Assembly (NCBI GenBank): GCA_035686605.1 | Contig: DASRZI010000201.1 | Span: forward strand, 1 to 14,424 | From: UBA11865 sp035686605 | GTDB lineage: Bacteria > Chloroflexota > Anaerolineae > Promineifilales > Promineifilaceae | Length of the DNA: 14,424 nucleotides | Reading direction: 5' to 3' | Part shown: positions 14,272-14,424 of the stretch, in pieces | Layout of the letters: each line of letters opens with the position of its first letter | Position numbering within the stretch: the first letter of the stretch is position 1 | Position numbers and translations under genes: made by a program | The notes under the pieces: model-generated | Databases searched by the model: none | What the model was told of the DNA's origin: nothing | Seen by the model: only the letters and a program-made list of their open reading frames with translations

Positions 14272-14424
14272 ATAAACGAACTTAATTGGCACGATTTCTT
14301 ACATGATTATTAGATAGGGGTAGTCGAAGGATCCAGCCTAGAATCACCAATGGCGGCATAATTGGTATTCTTGATCAGGAAAGCATTCATTGCTGAGCTG
14401 CGAACGATTGATCCTATCCAGGAG

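Noticed and set aside
14167..14292. N-terminal extension of the RRM protein to ATG 14292.
   Set aside because: The extension has no family similarity and overlaps the best promoter for the gene; RRM proteins of this type begin just before the RNP2 strand.
14418..14424. AGGAG at the right edge as ribosome-binding site of a following plus-strand gene.
   Set aside because: The window ends before any start codon, so there is nothing to support it.

Overview
The window is ordinary bacterial chromosome with dense, mostly ungapped genes. It contains no rRNA, tRNA, insertion sequence, phage gene or CRISPR array that I can see. The gene set suggests Chloroflexota (Anaerolineae-like) or a neighbouring phylum: RNase Y, RecX, a short glycine-tailed RRM protein, a Get3/ArsA-type ATPase with a C-terminal HSP20-like domain, DUF4342 proteins, and a recA-recX-rny-tpiA order. 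This placement is inference from gene content and was not tested.

Left part (1-4750). A dynamin-like GTPase gene runs off the left edge on the minus strand. It is divergent, across an AT-rich 450-base spacer, from a plus-strand cluster: a Get3/ArsA-like ATPase, a small six-helix membrane protein, and two closely similar DUF4342 proteins. The first DUF4342 gene overlaps the membrane-protein gene; the second lies beyond two hairpins that look like terminators. The spacer holds a good sigma-70-type promoter for the ATPase gene. A GTPase of a membrane-remodelling family, an ATPase of a tail-anchored-protein targeting family and three small hydrophobic proteins together make a candidate membrane-related module. 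This is the part of the window least explained by known biology.

Middle part (4878-12360), all minus strand. Read in the direction of transcription it is recA, an intrinsic terminator, recX, rny, tpiA, an S2P/M50-like membrane protease, a double-SIS sugar-phosphate protein and a PfkB-family kinase. The last four genes are 3 to 12 bases apart and look like one operon, starting at a possible promoter between rny and tpiA. A 336-base gap between recA and recX holds an extended -10 promoter, several small hairpins and a strong terminator. It may encode a short RNA, and recX probably depends on readthrough.

Right part (12361-14424). A double-domain GNAT acetyltransferase gene is divergent from recA. 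It is followed by a conspicuous nested inverted repeat and a pterin-4a-carbinolamine dehydratase gene. Finally, a minus-strand RRM RNA-binding protein gene has its own promoter, a leader of about 70 bases and a clear terminator. Its C-terminal tail contains an uninterrupted (GGT)8 codon run.
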